A stretch of 64,000 nucleotides of DNA from G020354785 sp964534745 (lineage in GTDB: Bacteria > Bacteroidota > Bacteroidia > Bacteroidales > UBA10428). Below, piece by piece: positions 27,351 to 36,419 of this stretch. Under the pieces are notes generated by a model. The model was not told the origin of the DNA. It saw nothing but the letters and a program-made list of their open reading frames with translations, and ran no database searches. A program made the position numbers and the translations under genes. The stretch is taken from NCBI GenBank assembly GCA_964534745.1, contig CAZHQW010000001.1, positions 1-64,000 of the forward strand, written 5' to 3'. The first letter of the stretch is position 1, and each line of letters starts with the position of its first letter.

Positions 27351-29066
27351 CTAATTATTACCAGTTTCTTTATTAAAACCCGGCCTGGGCAATATAGGCA
27401 TTTGTCTCTCGTCTTCGGGCTTTTTTTGTGTTTCAATTTTTCTTACAAACAATGAAGGTGATATCGCTGTTACCGGTACATTTCCGGATTCTGCCCCGCA
27501 GAAACCGGTAAACACTTCGGGTGAATCACCTGTTGCTTTAATCTCCGAGAACATCAACAAAGGAGTTCCTATAAGTTCCACACCCCGAACCAGCTCATCG
27601 GGACGGCCATCAACATAGATACGGTATACTTCCGTAGGAATTATATTAAAAACATTGGGAGCATATATATTCGTTAATGTAAAACCCCCGATAACTTCTT
27701 TAAAAAAATACCCGTATTCTTTGTTCTGCTTCTTGCATTCCTTAATCAGCAATTTACGTAATTCTTTATCTGAAAACGGACTGGAAGATTCTACTATGAG
27801 GTTCGACTGCCTGGAAACAGGATACATGCCTGCCTGTGCTCTTCCGTGTCCGTTTGAACTGGCAAAGCCTTTAACAGGTGTTCTTGACATAATAAAAGAA
27901 TTAAGAATACCCTTGTCCACGACTATGACTCTCGAAGCTTTAACTCCCTGATCATCGTATTTATAGGAGCCGAAAAGATCTATACCCTTGTAGGTATCAA
28001 GGGTTGGATCAAAAATAACATCCATATATTTGGGAAGCACTCTTTCCCCTATTTTGCTCTTAAAAGTATGTCCGTCAGTTTTTTTTCTTAACCTGTGGCC
28101 TTCGACCCTGTGCCCGAATATTTCATGAAAAAATACTCCTGCCGCTCCTGGAGAAAGAATGGCAGGTCCGGTATAAGGCTCTGCGACAGAGGCATTTTTG
28201 AGTTCTTTTAGCTTGCCGATTAGCTGTCCCACATCTTCCATTATTTTTTCATCATCGGGCAAACCAGAGGGTTTATAAGCATAATATGATTTATAAAGTG
28301 GCAACATGCTGCCGTCGTCAGCTTTGATTTTTGCGAAAATCTGCAACCTGGTGTATGTTTTGTTTTGTGCTATTCTGCTCCCCTCACTTGATATAAAATA
28401 TTTTCTTTCATTAATATAGTTTATTAGTGCTTTGGCTACAAGTACAGACTTTTCCTCCAGGAAAGGCCCGGAATATTTTTTAATCTTTTCTTCCCAGGCA
28501 GCTCTGTCAAATTCGTTTCCGGGATTTTCATCCGGGGGCTCATAGTAATTTACAGCAGGTTCTTTCGAAAAATCACAAATATCTTCAATCGAATCTTTCT
28601 TAAGGCTGCTTATGATTGTTGAATATGAGCTGACCGCATTTTTATATGTCCGGTCTGTTATCCGCCATATAACCTGCTTCAGAGCCTGGGTGTCATTCTC
28701 AACCGGGAATATTGAACCATGGCTGTGACTTATATTGCCCAGGTTATACCCGTTTTTTAACTCGTGTGTATTGTCAAGCTCGTAACTGCCAACCCTTACT
28801 GTGGCTGTTAAAATTCTGCCTTTGTATTCATCAGACTGTGTCAGGCTTCCAAATGTTGATTCAATTACTGTACTATATACTTCATCTATCCTGTAACTTA
28901 AATAATAGGGCGGATAATTTTCTTCCTTCAGTCTGGCAAATTCCCGTTCAAGCTCGTCCGATACAATTCCAATTAAGGGATCCTGTGCAGATATTAAATG
29001 AATATTAAATAATAATATGTATTTGATTAATAGCAATATATGTCCTCCAAATCTCAAATAATTCAT
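27351..29066 (-). CDS. secreted TldD-like metalloprotease (U62)
   Basis: 571 aa with an N-terminal hydrophobic leader (about 8-26, ending LISAQD). Carries the TldD zinc motif HEIFGHRVEGHR at 314-325, where HExxxH supplies two ligands and the nucleophile-activating glutamate, and the C-terminal DKGILNSFIMSRTPVKGFASSNGHGRA block that forms the second part of the U62 fold. Predicted catalytic partner of the adjacent TldE-like protein. Substrate unknown; family members process small peptides such as microcin or modify peptide precursors. Third gene in the operon 30836-25546. Confidence 0.88.
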   Translation of the reverse strand: MNYLRFGGHILLLIKYILLFNIHLISAQDPLIGIVSDELEREFARLKEENYPPYYLSYRIDEVYSTVIESTFGSLTQSDEYKGRILTATVRVGSYELDNTHELKNGYNLGNISHSHGSIFPVENDTQALKQVIWRITDRTYKNAVSSYSTIISSLKKDSIEDICDFSKEPAVNYYEPPDENPGNEFDRAAWEEKIKKYSGPFLEEKSVLVAKALINYINERKYFISSEGSRIAQNKTYTRLQIFAKIKADDGSMLPLYKSYYAYKPSGLPDDEKIMEDVGQLIGKLKELKNASVAEPYTGPAILSPGAAGVFFHEIFGHRVEGHRLRKKTDGHTFKSKIGERVLPKYMDVIFDPTLDTYKGIDLFGSYKYDDQGVKASRVIVVDKGILNSFIMSRTPVKGFASSNGHGRAQAGMYPVSRQSNLIVESSSPFSDKELRKLLIKECKKQNKEYGYFFKEVIGGFTLTNIYAPNVFNIIPTEVYRIYVDGRPDELVRGVELIGTPLLMFSEIKATGDSPEVFTGFCGAESGNVPVTAISPSLFVRKIETQKKPEDERQMPILPRPGFNKETGNN

Positions 29067-29091
29067 AACCGGATTTATGTTTTAATTACTG

Positions 29092-29967
29092 TTAAAACCA
29101 CGTCTTATTCTCTCCTCCAAGTTCTTTATATGTCATATCAAAAAAAACACTTTGGATTTTGCGGGTGAGCGGACCGGGAGTACCATTGCCTATTGGTCTG
29201 TTATCTACCTCAACAACAGGCATAATGTCATCGCCGGTGCTCGTAATAAAAAGCTCATCCAGTTCATAGATGTCAGCCTCTCTAACCGCATTTTCCCTTA
29301 TAGTTATTCCTGATTCCCTGCAAATATCAAAAATAACCTTTTTAGTTATACCCGGGAGTATTAAGTTGCAGTCAGGATGAGTAAATATTATTCCGTCTTT
29401 TATGCCCATGACATTTGAGTGTGATGCTTCGGTAATTACCCCGTTCCTTATGAATATGCATTCGCTGGCATTTTTTTCCCTTGCTTCCTGGAACATTAAC
29501 GTATTTGGCAACAGCGAAATTGTTTTTATGTCGCAGCGCAACCATCGAATATCAGGCCTGGTTATGGTCCTGATACCATTCTTTAATTCATTTATATAGG
29601 GAAGTCTTTCATATGCAACGATATATATAGTAGGAGGTACATTCTCCTTAGGAAAACTGTGCATTCGGCGTGAGACACCCCTGGTGATCTGCAGATAGAT
29701 ATCGGCGTATTTCTCTTCCAGGTTGTTTTTAACAATAAGATCATTACAAATTGATCCGAGTTTATCTGTTGTCTTGAAGACTAATTTTATTTCGGACAGG
29801 CTTCTTTTCAGCCGTGCAAGATGCTCTTCAAAGCAAAAGAGATTACCCTTGAAGCACCGCATAACTTCATATACGCCATCGGCAAAGTAGAATCCCCTGT
29901 CATCCGGGGATATGTAAGCCTTATCTTTTGAAATATACTCGCCGTTTAAGAATACTGTTTCGTTCAT
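29092..29967 (-). CDS. class IV aminotransferase (D-amino acid / branched-chain type)
   Basis: 291 aa PLP enzyme of fold type IV. Seen: DRGFYFADGVYEVMRCF (about 23-39), DIYLQITRG, the presumed PLP lysine in RCDIKTISLLPNTL (about 150-163), the phosphate-binding ECIFIRNGVITEASHSNV and TSTGDDIMPV near the C-terminus. The length and the pattern fit D-alanine aminotransferase, but branched-chain or aminodeoxychorismate lyase activity cannot be excluded from sequence. It lies between the C39-like and TldD-like genes with spacings of 26 and 25 nt. Confidence 0.85.
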   Translation of the reverse strand: MNETVFLNGEYISKDKAYISPDDRGFYFADGVYEVMRCFKGNLFCFEEHLARLKRSLSEIKLVFKTTDKLGSICNDLIVKNNLEEKYADIYLQITRGVSRRMHSFPKENVPPTIYIVAYERLPYINELKNGIRTITRPDIRWLRCDIKTISLLPNTLMFQEAREKNASECIFIRNGVITEASHSNVMGIKDGIIFTHPDCNLILPGITKKVIFDICRESGITIRENAVREADIYELDELFITSTGDDIMPVVEVDNRPIGNGTPGPLTRKIQSVFFDMTYKELGGENKTWF

Positions 29968-29993
29968 AATTTATAAATGTATCCAAATTTATC

Positions 29994-30836
29994 TTAAATC
30001 TCACAGACAATACTGTTCAAGTACTTCTTTTCAAGCTGTTTTATGGCTGAATAATCAGATGCCAGGATTTTCTGTATGCGACCGGACTTACCTCCAAAAT
30101 CATCGGAAGGTTTAGTCAATAATGCAATGCCATTATGGTCTTTGCCTGCAGAATACCATACTGAAACGAAATAGAATAATTTAAGCTTCAGGAACCCGTA
30201 AAAGGGATCAGCAATAAAGACATATTCATTGTTTATTTTATATAATATTACCATGTGATTGGAAAGGTAAATAATAACCGGCAGGCAGATGTCAGATAAA
30301 AGCTGGTTAATATCTGTTTTAGCAACCTTTATTTTTATTCCGATATTTTCGGCAGTATTTATCAAATCATTCAATGAAACTGCTTTTTGTATTCCTGTGA
30401 TAGCAGAAATTTTTTTCATTCTTTTATATGAAATTTTTTTTCCGAAATACCTGGATATCATTTGCAGGCAAACCAGTCCCGGATGATACCCTTTCTTTTG
30501 CCTGTAATAAGGAAAACGGTTGAAATAAAATTGTTTTTTCATGTTCAGGAATAAAACAACAGACAGAAAGGCTACGGCAATTATCAGTCCGGTTATGGCC
30601 TTACGGTAAATCCGTATAATTTTCTCCTGCTCAGTTATCAGAATTTGAAGCTGGTATAGAATACTGGTAAAACTCTGTTTTATTGCCAACGTATCTGCTT
30701 CTGAATGAGCAGTGTCTGCAGTTAAATTGCCCTTTAATTGATTATTTATGACAGCGGTATCACTGTCATTATTATTGTCAGGCAGAGAAAGATTTGTAAA
30801 TGAAAGTAAAAGTAAGGTAAAAACGAAATTTTTCAT
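29994..30836 (-). CDS. membrane-anchored C39-peptidase-like protein lacking the catalytic Cys
   Basis: 280 aa. Signal peptide (1-19), a low-complexity polar stretch, one transmembrane helix (about 84-104), then a domain of about 130 residues that follows the C39 layout: YHPGLVCLQMISRYFGKKIS, SLNDLINTAENIGIKIKVAK, LPVIIYLSNHMVILYKINNEYVFIADPFYG. In active C39 peptidases the first block reads DCGxAC with the nucleophile in DCG; here it is HPGLVC, so the nucleophile is gone while His and Asp of the triad remain. No ABC transporter domain. Probably a binding or scaffold domain. First gene of the operon that runs to 25546. Confidence 0.75.
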   Translation of the reverse strand: MKNFVFTLLLLSFTNLSLPDNNNDSDTAVINNQLKGNLTADTAHSEADTLAIKQSFTSILYQLQILITEQEKIIRIYRKAITGLIIAVAFLSVVLFLNMKKQFYFNRFPYYRQKKGYHPGLVCLQMISRYFGKKISYKRMKKISAITGIQKAVSLNDLINTAENIGIKIKVAKTDINQLLSDICLPVIIYLSNHMVILYKINNEYVFIADPFYGFLKLKLFYFVSVWYSAGKDHNGIALLTKPSDDFGGKSGRIQKILASDYSAIKQLEKKYLNSIVCEI

Positions 30837-30843
30837 TATTTGA

Positions 30844-30851
30844 CAAATATA
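30844..30851 (-). promoter_or_regulatory. candidate -7 box for the C39-like/TldDE operon (TATATTTG)
   Basis: Exact match on the minus strand only 8 nt before the start codon, implying a near-leaderless message if used. No -33 element at the right spacing. Confidence 0.35.
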
Positions 30852-31172
30852 AATTATATTTTACAATAATATTCCTTATTAAGAGTTTGTATGTATCGGC
30901 TGAATATTTTATAAATTCATGTAATAAAAATGTTAAAATTTCAAACAAATAAATTTATATTTTGTTATTATTAATGAAATACTTTTTATTTATATTTAGT
31001 ATTATCAATTAAAATAAAAGTAATTAACATTCAATTAAGATTCTATTATACAGTTGTTAATAAATAACTTTTGAACGGTAAATTTTAATGCTTGTAAATA
31101 ATTGAATTACAGACAAATATATAGAGATGATTTATATCACCAATATAGGGTAATTAACATCACTTTTATTAA

Positions 31173-31204
31173 TTTGATGTGGTCAGTATCGTTTAATATA
31201 TTTG
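31173..31204 (+). promoter_or_regulatory. full Bacteroidota promoter: TTTG-N20-TATATTTG
   Basis: TTTG at 31173-31176 and TATATTTG at 31197-31204 match both elements of the known Bacteroidota consensus with the expected 20-nt spacer. The start codon at 31240 is 36 nt downstream. This is the best promoter match I found in the window. Confidence 0.7.
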
Positions 31205-31239
31205 AATTAAAATTGAACACTTTGTAAATAACTAAACCG

Positions 31240-31446
31240 ATGCTTGATGTAAAATATAATATAAAAAGCTTAATATCAAATATTTATGAGTGTCAAAAAA
31301 AGATAATCATTAACAGGCGCTTCATTCGTGAACTTGAAGCAGAAGGTAATGATATTTCAAAGTTGAAAAATGAGATTGAGGATCTGGAAAGAAAAATAAT
31401 TGAGTATCAGAAGGAGCTTAAATTAAAATACCAGTTCTCATATTGA
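31240..31446 (+). CDS. 68-aa coiled-coil protein, unknown function
   Basis: Small cytosolic protein, almost entirely helical. From about residue 20 to 63 it shows a heptad pattern with charged flanks (RRFIRELEAEGNDISKLK then EIEDLERKIIEYQKEL), so it should form a coiled coil. No family recognised. It is supported as a real gene by a full two-part promoter 36 nt upstream and a perfect intrinsic terminator 40 nt downstream, giving a monocistronic unit of roughly 300 nt. Confidence 0.72.
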   Translation: MLDVKYNIKSLISNIYECQKKIIINRRFIRELEAEGNDISKLKNEIEDLERKIIEYQKELKLKYQFSY

Positions 31447-31482
31447 TACCATATATGTAAATATTAAGATATTACCTGCTCT

Positions 31483-31519
31483 TAAAAGGACCATTTTAGG
31501 GATAAAATGGTCTTTTTTT
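31483..31519 (+). terminator. terminator of the small coiled-coil gene
   Basis: GACCATTTTA (31489-31498) pairs perfectly with TAAAATGGTC (31503-31512) around a GGGA loop, followed by seven T before the assembly gap. Confidence 0.85.
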
Positions 31520-31619
31520 NNNNNNNNNNNNNNNNNNNNNNNNNNNNNNNNNNNNNNNNNNNNNNNNNNNNNNNNNNNNNNNNNNNNNNNNNNNNNNNNN
31601 NNNNNNNNNNNNNNNNNNN
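31520..31619. other. assembly gap (100 N)
   Basis: Exactly 100 N, a scaffolder placeholder of unknown true length. Both flanks look intergenic: a terminator on the left and about 20 nt before the lpdA stop on the right. A gene could be hidden here. Confidence 0.95.
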
Positions 31620-31639
31620 AATTCGGTTCATTCTGAAAT

Positions 31640-33031
31640 TTATAAATGTATCACTTCATTATAGGCTGCTGCTGCAGCTTCCATAACAGCTTCGGACATA
31701 GTGGGATGCGGGTGAACTGATTTGATTATCTCATGTCCTGTTGTTTCCAGTTTTCTTGCAACAACAATTTCAGCTATCATTTCGGTTACATTATCACCTA
31801 TCATATGTGCGCCAAGTAATTCGCCATACCTGGAATCAAAAATAAGCTTTACGAAACCATCTTTCTGTCCTGAAGCATTTGCCTTGCCGGATGCAGAATA
31901 GGGAAACCTGCCAACTTTAGTATCATATCCTGACTCCCTGGCCACTTTTTCGGTCATGCCGACAGAAGCAATTTCCGGACTGGTATAAGTACATGCCGGT
32001 ATATTATTGTAATCCACCGGTTCAGGATCCTTTCCGTCAATTTTTTCAACACATACCATTCCTTCAGCTGAAGCTGCATGAGCCAGGGCAGGTCCGTGCA
32101 CAATATCTCCTATAGCATATATGCCCTTGACGGTTGTTCTGTAAAAATCATCTACCTTAATTTTATCCCTGTCAAGTTTAATACCCAGGGATTCAATACC
32201 CAGATTTTCAAGATTGGGTGTTATGCCAATAGCAGAGAGTACTATTTCTGATTCATATTCTTCCGTACCTTTGGCGGTTTTTATTTTTACCTTGCACTTT
32301 TTACCGGCAGTATTGGCAGATTCAACGGTTGAATTGGTAAGAACCGTTATCCCTGCCTTTTTAAAAGACCTCTCCAGCTGCTTTGATACTTCTTCATCTT
32401 CAAGCGGGACAATATTAGGCAATAGTTCGACCAGTATAATCCTGGTACCTATTGCATTATAAAAATATGCAAACTCACTTCCTATTGCACCTGAACCAAC
32501 AATGATCATAGACTCCGGTTGTTTTTCAAGGGACAGGGCTTCGCGGTAACCTATAATTTTCTTCCCGTCCTGTTTCAGTCCGGGCAGCTCTTTTGATCTT
32601 GCACCTGTAGCAAGAATAATGTGCCCTGCTGTGTGCTTCTCTTTTTTCCCGTCCCTTCCTGTAACTTCAACAGTATTGGGATCAGTAACTTTGCCATGTC
32701 CTGCAATATGATCTATTTTATTTTTCTTTAACAGAAACTGAACACCTTTGCTCATATTTTCCGCTACTGTTCTGCTTCTTTTGATCATTTGCAGAAAATC
32801 AGGCTTTGGTTCACCTGTCTGGATTATACCATAGTCCTGTGCATGTTTAATATAAGAGTATACCTGGGCACTTTTTAGCAACGCCTTTGTCGGGATACAA
32901 CCCCAGTTAAGGCAGATACCTCCCAGTTCTGCTTTTTCAATAATTGCTGTTTTCATCCCCAGCTGTGAACCCCGTATGGCTGCGACATATCCTCCCGGTC
33001 CGCTTCCTATGACAACCAGATCATATTTCAT
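31640..33031 (-). CDS. lpdA: dihydrolipoyl dehydrogenase
   Basis: 463 aa FAD flavoprotein that reoxidises dihydrolipoamide with NAD+ (E3 of 2-oxoacid dehydrogenases or the glycine cleavage L-protein). Seen: VIGSGPGGYVAAI at 7-19, the redox-active disulfide GGICLNWGCIPTKAL (about 38-52), the NAD Rossmann motif VGSGAIGSEFA (about 178-188), YAIGDIVHGPALAHAA, and the C-terminal HPHPTMSEAVMEA with the catalytic His. No E1/E2 gene adjoins, so its complex is encoded elsewhere. It follows the purine permease by 41 nt on the same strand. Confidence 0.97.
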   Translation of the reverse strand: MKYDLVVIGSGPGGYVAAIRGSQLGMKTAIIEKAELGGICLNWGCIPTKALLKSAQVYSYIKHAQDYGIIQTGEPKPDFLQMIKRSRTVAENMSKGVQFLLKKNKIDHIAGHGKVTDPNTVEVTGRDGKKEKHTAGHIILATGARSKELPGLKQDGKKIIGYREALSLEKQPESMIIVGSGAIGSEFAYFYNAIGTRIILVELLPNIVPLEDEEVSKQLERSFKKAGITVLTNSTVESANTAGKKCKVKIKTAKGTEEYESEIVLSAIGITPNLENLGIESLGIKLDRDKIKVDDFYRTTVKGIYAIGDIVHGPALAHAASAEGMVCVEKIDGKDPEPVDYNNIPACTYTSPEIASVGMTEKVARESGYDTKVGRFPYSASGKANASGQKDGFVKLIFDSRYGELLGAHMIGDNVTEMIAEIVVARKLETTGHEIIKSVHPHPTMSEAVMEAAAAAYNEVIHL

Positions 33032-33072
33032 GATTAATAATATTTATTGGTTTCTATTATATTCCGCAATAT

Positions 33073-34159
33073 TTAAATAAAGAACTTTAACATAAAGAAT
33101 ACACTTAAGATATACATTATTATTGAGACTTCCCTCCATTTTCCTGTTAAAAGTTTTATAATTACATAACTCAGCATCCCGAATACGATACCCTCTGAAA
33201 TACTCATTGTCAGCGGCATAATGATGATAGTAAGAAAAGCCGGAATAGCTTCTGTATAGTCTTCAAGATTTATTTTTTTTATAGGGCTCATCATAAACAG
33301 TCCGACCATCACCAGTGCCGGTGCTGCTGCTTCTTTCGGAATATTAAGAAATAAAGTTGAAAAAAATAGTGAAAAACCAAACAGGACAGCTACAAAGAAT
33401 GATGTTAATCCGGTTCTGCCTCCCACTGCAACACCAGCCGCGCTTTCAACATAAGTTGTGACAGTGCTTGTTCCCAGGCATGCCCCTACAGTTGTGCCAA
33501 TAGCATCAGCATAAAGAGCCTGCTTTGCTCTTGGCACATTACCGNNNNNNNNNNNNNNNNNNNNNNNNNNNNNNNNNNNNNNNNNNNNNNNNNNNNNNNN
33601 NNNNNNNNNNNNNNNNNNNNNNNNNNNNNNNNNNNNNNNNNNNNGCTTCATCCCCCACAATTATTTTTGCATAGCTCAGGCCGATAAATGCGATGAAAAG
33701 TCCGATCCCCGCTGATATTGCATGTTTCATACTTAATGGAATACTGTTTATAATAGCTTCCCTCAGATTAAATGAAGTGAGCAGAATAAAAATTATACCC
33801 TCAATAAATACAGCTGTCAATGCCATTTGCCAGGAATATCCCATTTTAAGGACAACAGTATAAACAAAGAATGCGTTTAATCCGAGTCCCGGAGCGAGTG
33901 CAAATGGCAGCTTTGCCCAGAATGCCATTACAAGTGTGGCAATAAATGCTGACAAAGCAGTAGCAGTAAATACAGCTTTTTCATCCATACCTGAATCAGC
34001 CATAATTTTAGGATGGACTGTCAGGATATAAGCCATGGTCATGAAAGTGGTAATACCTGCAATAAGCTCCTTTCTTAAGCTTGTACCGTTCTTCTTTAAC
34101 TGAAATATACTTTCAGTAGAATCATTTATTATCAATCCATAATTCTTCAATGGTAGCAA
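33073..34159 (-). CDS. AzgA-type NCS2 purine permease, interrupted by an assembly gap
   Basis: Two pieces of one membrane transporter for hypoxanthine/guanine/adenine-type bases. The N-terminal part (34159-33645, about 172 aa) has ELIAGITTFMTMAYIL and LPFALAPGLGLNAFFVY; the C-terminal part (33544-33073, about 156 aa) has the hallmark GTTVGACLGTSTVTTYVESAAG and GGRTGLTSFF. The frames differ across the gap and about 100-115 residues typical of AzgA proteins are missing, so the 100 N stand for more sequence than shown; there is no evidence for a true frameshift. 18 nt separate it from the OmpA/PD40 gene upstream. Confidence 0.88.
33545..33644. other. assembly gap (100 N) inside the purine permease
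   Basis: Exactly 100 N. Comparison with the usual length of AzgA proteins implies about 300-350 missing bases. Confidence 0.95.
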
Positions 34160-34177
34160 TTTGCTGTTAACTGAAGA

Positions 34178-36178
34178 TTATTTTTTGCCCGAATAGTCGG
34201 TGCGGATTACCTTAAACTCGGTTCGCCGGTTCAGAAAATGAGCCATTTCCTGCTGGTCTTCGTCTTTAAGACTATTGATATACTCTTCGGTCAGCCTTGT
34301 CCCCACAGGGAGGAAAGGATATGCTTCATTATCTTTCCTGTCAACTATTTTAGGAGTCGATTCACCGTAACCTTTTGCGATCAACCTGTCCATTGCAATG
34401 TTTTTACTGATAAGGTAATTAACAACTGACTGGGCCCTCCTTCTGGAAAGGTCAAGATTATAAGCATCACTGGCCCGGGCATCAGTGTGAGACCCCAGCT
34501 CGATGGTAATATTGGGATTATCATTGAGAGTCTCTACAAGCTGGTCCAATGATACAATTGACTCGGGCCTCAGATCAGCCTTATCAAGCTCAAAGAATAT
34601 GTTTTCAATTTCAATTGGTTTGTCGATGGGAGACAGGTATATTTCTGTTTCAAATTCCGTACTTTGCGTCAGCCCTTTTGTGGTCTCTCGTTCTTTACCT
34701 TTAAGATAACCTTCTCTTGATGCTATAAATACATAATCAACACCTCCGATCAGCATGAACTTGAATGAGCCGTCCCTTCCTGTTTTTGATTCAAGGGTAA
34801 TTCCGCTGCTGCTTATTGATTTTACAATAGCATCTTCAATAGGTTCATCCGTTTTTTCATCCTTAACAATACCTGTTATACTGAATTTAAGAGGCGGCAG
34901 GATAAATGAGTAGATATCATCGTCGCCCTTGCCTTTTCTTGATGAGCTTAAGAAACCACTTTCTCTTTCGGCTTCAAATACAATACCGAAATCATCTGAT
35001 GATGAGTTTATGGGGTACTGCATGTTTTCAACCTCCCATTCACCTGCCTTGTTAAGCACAGCCTTATATATATCCAGTCCCCCCATGCCTATATGCCCGT
35101 TCGATGCAAAGTAAAGAGTGCCGTCATGATGAACAAAGGGAAAGACTTCGTCACCGGGAGTATTTATTGTGGGACCCAGGTTTTCAGGCTCTTCCCAGGC
35201 AGATGAAACAGATGTCCTGCTTACTTTCCATATATCTTTACTGTTTCTTCCTACATAGCTTTTAATGCTTCCTTGCATGTCAGATACAAAATACAGCGTT
35301 AATTCGTTAGAAGAAATTGCCGGATGTGCAACTGTTATGCTGTCTGATTCCAGCGCAAGGGATTGTACTTTGGTCCATTTTTCACCGCTACGTTCTGCCG
35401 TATATATTTCGCATCCCAGAGCTTTCCTTTTACTTACATTGCACCTTGTAAAATATAGAGTGTTGTAATCACTGCTTAATGCCGGAGTACCTTCCTCGGC
35501 TTCAGTATTTACAGGTTCTTCAAGCGGAACAGGAGTGCTCCATTTGCCTTTTCTGTCCATTGTTGAAACAAAGATATCGGTAAATCCCTGTCCCGTCCCC
35601 CCGTGTTCTGACTGTCCGGTTGTTTCTTCCCTGGATGATGTAAAGTAAAGCTGCTGGTAATCATCCCTGGCATAGAAGGGACTATAATCACTGAATTTGG
35701 TATTAAGGAACTTCATTTCTTCAACAATATATCCGTTCGGATATTCTTTCCATTCCCCTGCCAGGTCACATGAAATTACTCCGTCAGCTCCCCTGGGGTC
35801 ATTAGGCACAAGCTCTTTGTAAGCCTGAAACTGTATTTTTGCTTCTTCATATTCCTCGTTCATTTTAAGTGCTTCAGCGTATCGTAATATGGCAACCGGA
35901 TTTTCAAAGTTCTTGGCAATAACTTTGCTATACCAGAGTTCCGCCTGCTGTGGATTATTAGTTAACCTGTAACATTCGGCTATATGAAATGCCATGTTTA
36001 GTTTTTCTTTCTTATCAGCCGTTTTCTGATATGCATCCTTGAACTGATCTATTGCAGCATAATACTCACCTGCATCGAATGTCGAAAATGCTTTTACAGC
36101 CTTTTTTGACTGGGCAAAGGCAGAATCAACATTAATAATAAGAAGAATAACAAGAATTGTACGGCCTAAGATTCTCAT
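34178..36178 (-). CDS. OmpA-family protein with TPR, PD40 repeats and carboxypeptidase-regulatory domain (PorE-like)
   Basis: 666 aa, signal peptide 1-22. In order: TPR-like helices (about 25-140), WD40-like PD40 beta-propeller blades with FSDYSPFYARDD, GTPALSSDYNTLYFT, AHPAISSNELTLYFVSD and EVFPFVHHDGTLYFAS (about 165-410), a carboxypeptidase-like regulatory beta-sandwich (about 433-525, ITGIVKDEKTDEPIEDA), and an OmpA peptidoglycan-binding domain (about 535-660, FFELDKADLRPES, LGSHTDARASDAYNLDLSRRRA). This architecture is that of PorE and relatives, which anchor the type IX secretion machine or other envelope complexes to peptidoglycan. T9SS genes are not in the window. Confidence 0.92.
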   Translation of the reverse strand: MRILGRTILVILLIINVDSAFAQSKKAVKAFSTFDAGEYYAAIDQFKDAYQKTADKKEKLNMAFHIAECYRLTNNPQQAELWYSKVIAKNFENPVAILRYAEALKMNEEYEEAKIQFQAYKELVPNDPRGADGVISCDLAGEWKEYPNGYIVEEMKFLNTKFSDYSPFYARDDYQQLYFTSSREETTGQSEHGGTGQGFTDIFVSTMDRKGKWSTPVPLEEPVNTEAEEGTPALSSDYNTLYFTRCNVSKRKALGCEIYTAERSGEKWTKVQSLALESDSITVAHPAISSNELTLYFVSDMQGSIKSYVGRNSKDIWKVSRTSVSSAWEEPENLGPTINTPGDEVFPFVHHDGTLYFASNGHIGMGGLDIYKAVLNKAGEWEVENMQYPINSSSDDFGIVFEAERESGFLSSSRKGKGDDDIYSFILPPLKFSITGIVKDEKTDEPIEDAIVKSISSSGITLESKTGRDGSFKFMLIGGVDYVFIASREGYLKGKERETTKGLTQSTEFETEIYLSPIDKPIEIENIFFELDKADLRPESIVSLDQLVETLNDNPNITIELGSHTDARASDAYNLDLSRRRAQSVVNYLISKNIAMDRLIAKGYGESTPKIVDRKDNEAYPFLPVGTRLTEEYINSLKDEDQQEMAHFLNRRTEFKVIRTDYSGKK

Positions 36179-36225
36179 ATCTTTAGAATTTTATTGGTAA
36201 AAATAGTTAATTGATAATAGCTACA

Positions 36226-36233
36226 CAAATATA
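36226..36233 (-). promoter_or_regulatory. candidate -7 box for the OmpA/PD40 gene (TATATTTG)
   Basis: Exact TAnnTTTG match on the minus strand 48 nt before the start codon at 36178. No clear -33 element. Confidence 0.5.
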
Positions 36234-36419
36234 ACCCTGATAATGTATTAACTGCCTGTTCATGACAATTATTTTGAATAATGCCGACTTTCTTTAGTCA
36301 CCAAATAATACATTTTCGTCACAATTTTCAGCCAGGCTCAAACATTCCGGTTTGTTTTTTCGTAATTATCTATAATTTACATATTAAAGACTATTAATTA
36401 ACAATGTAACGATAGAATT

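Larger units (their letters stand above)
30837..31239. other. 403-bp AT-rich divergent spacer
   Basis: No frame of note. It contains the TATATTTG box for the minus-strand C39-like gene (30844-30851) and a full two-part promoter for the plus-strand small gene (31173-31204). The ACATCA/TGATGT inverted pair (31157-31162, 31175-31180) straddles the -33 element. The rest is featureless by eye. Confidence 0.5.

Noticed and set aside
33539..33660. Frameshift in the purine permease
   Set aside because: The frame change falls on a 100-N placeholder of unknown length and cannot be taken as a mutation.
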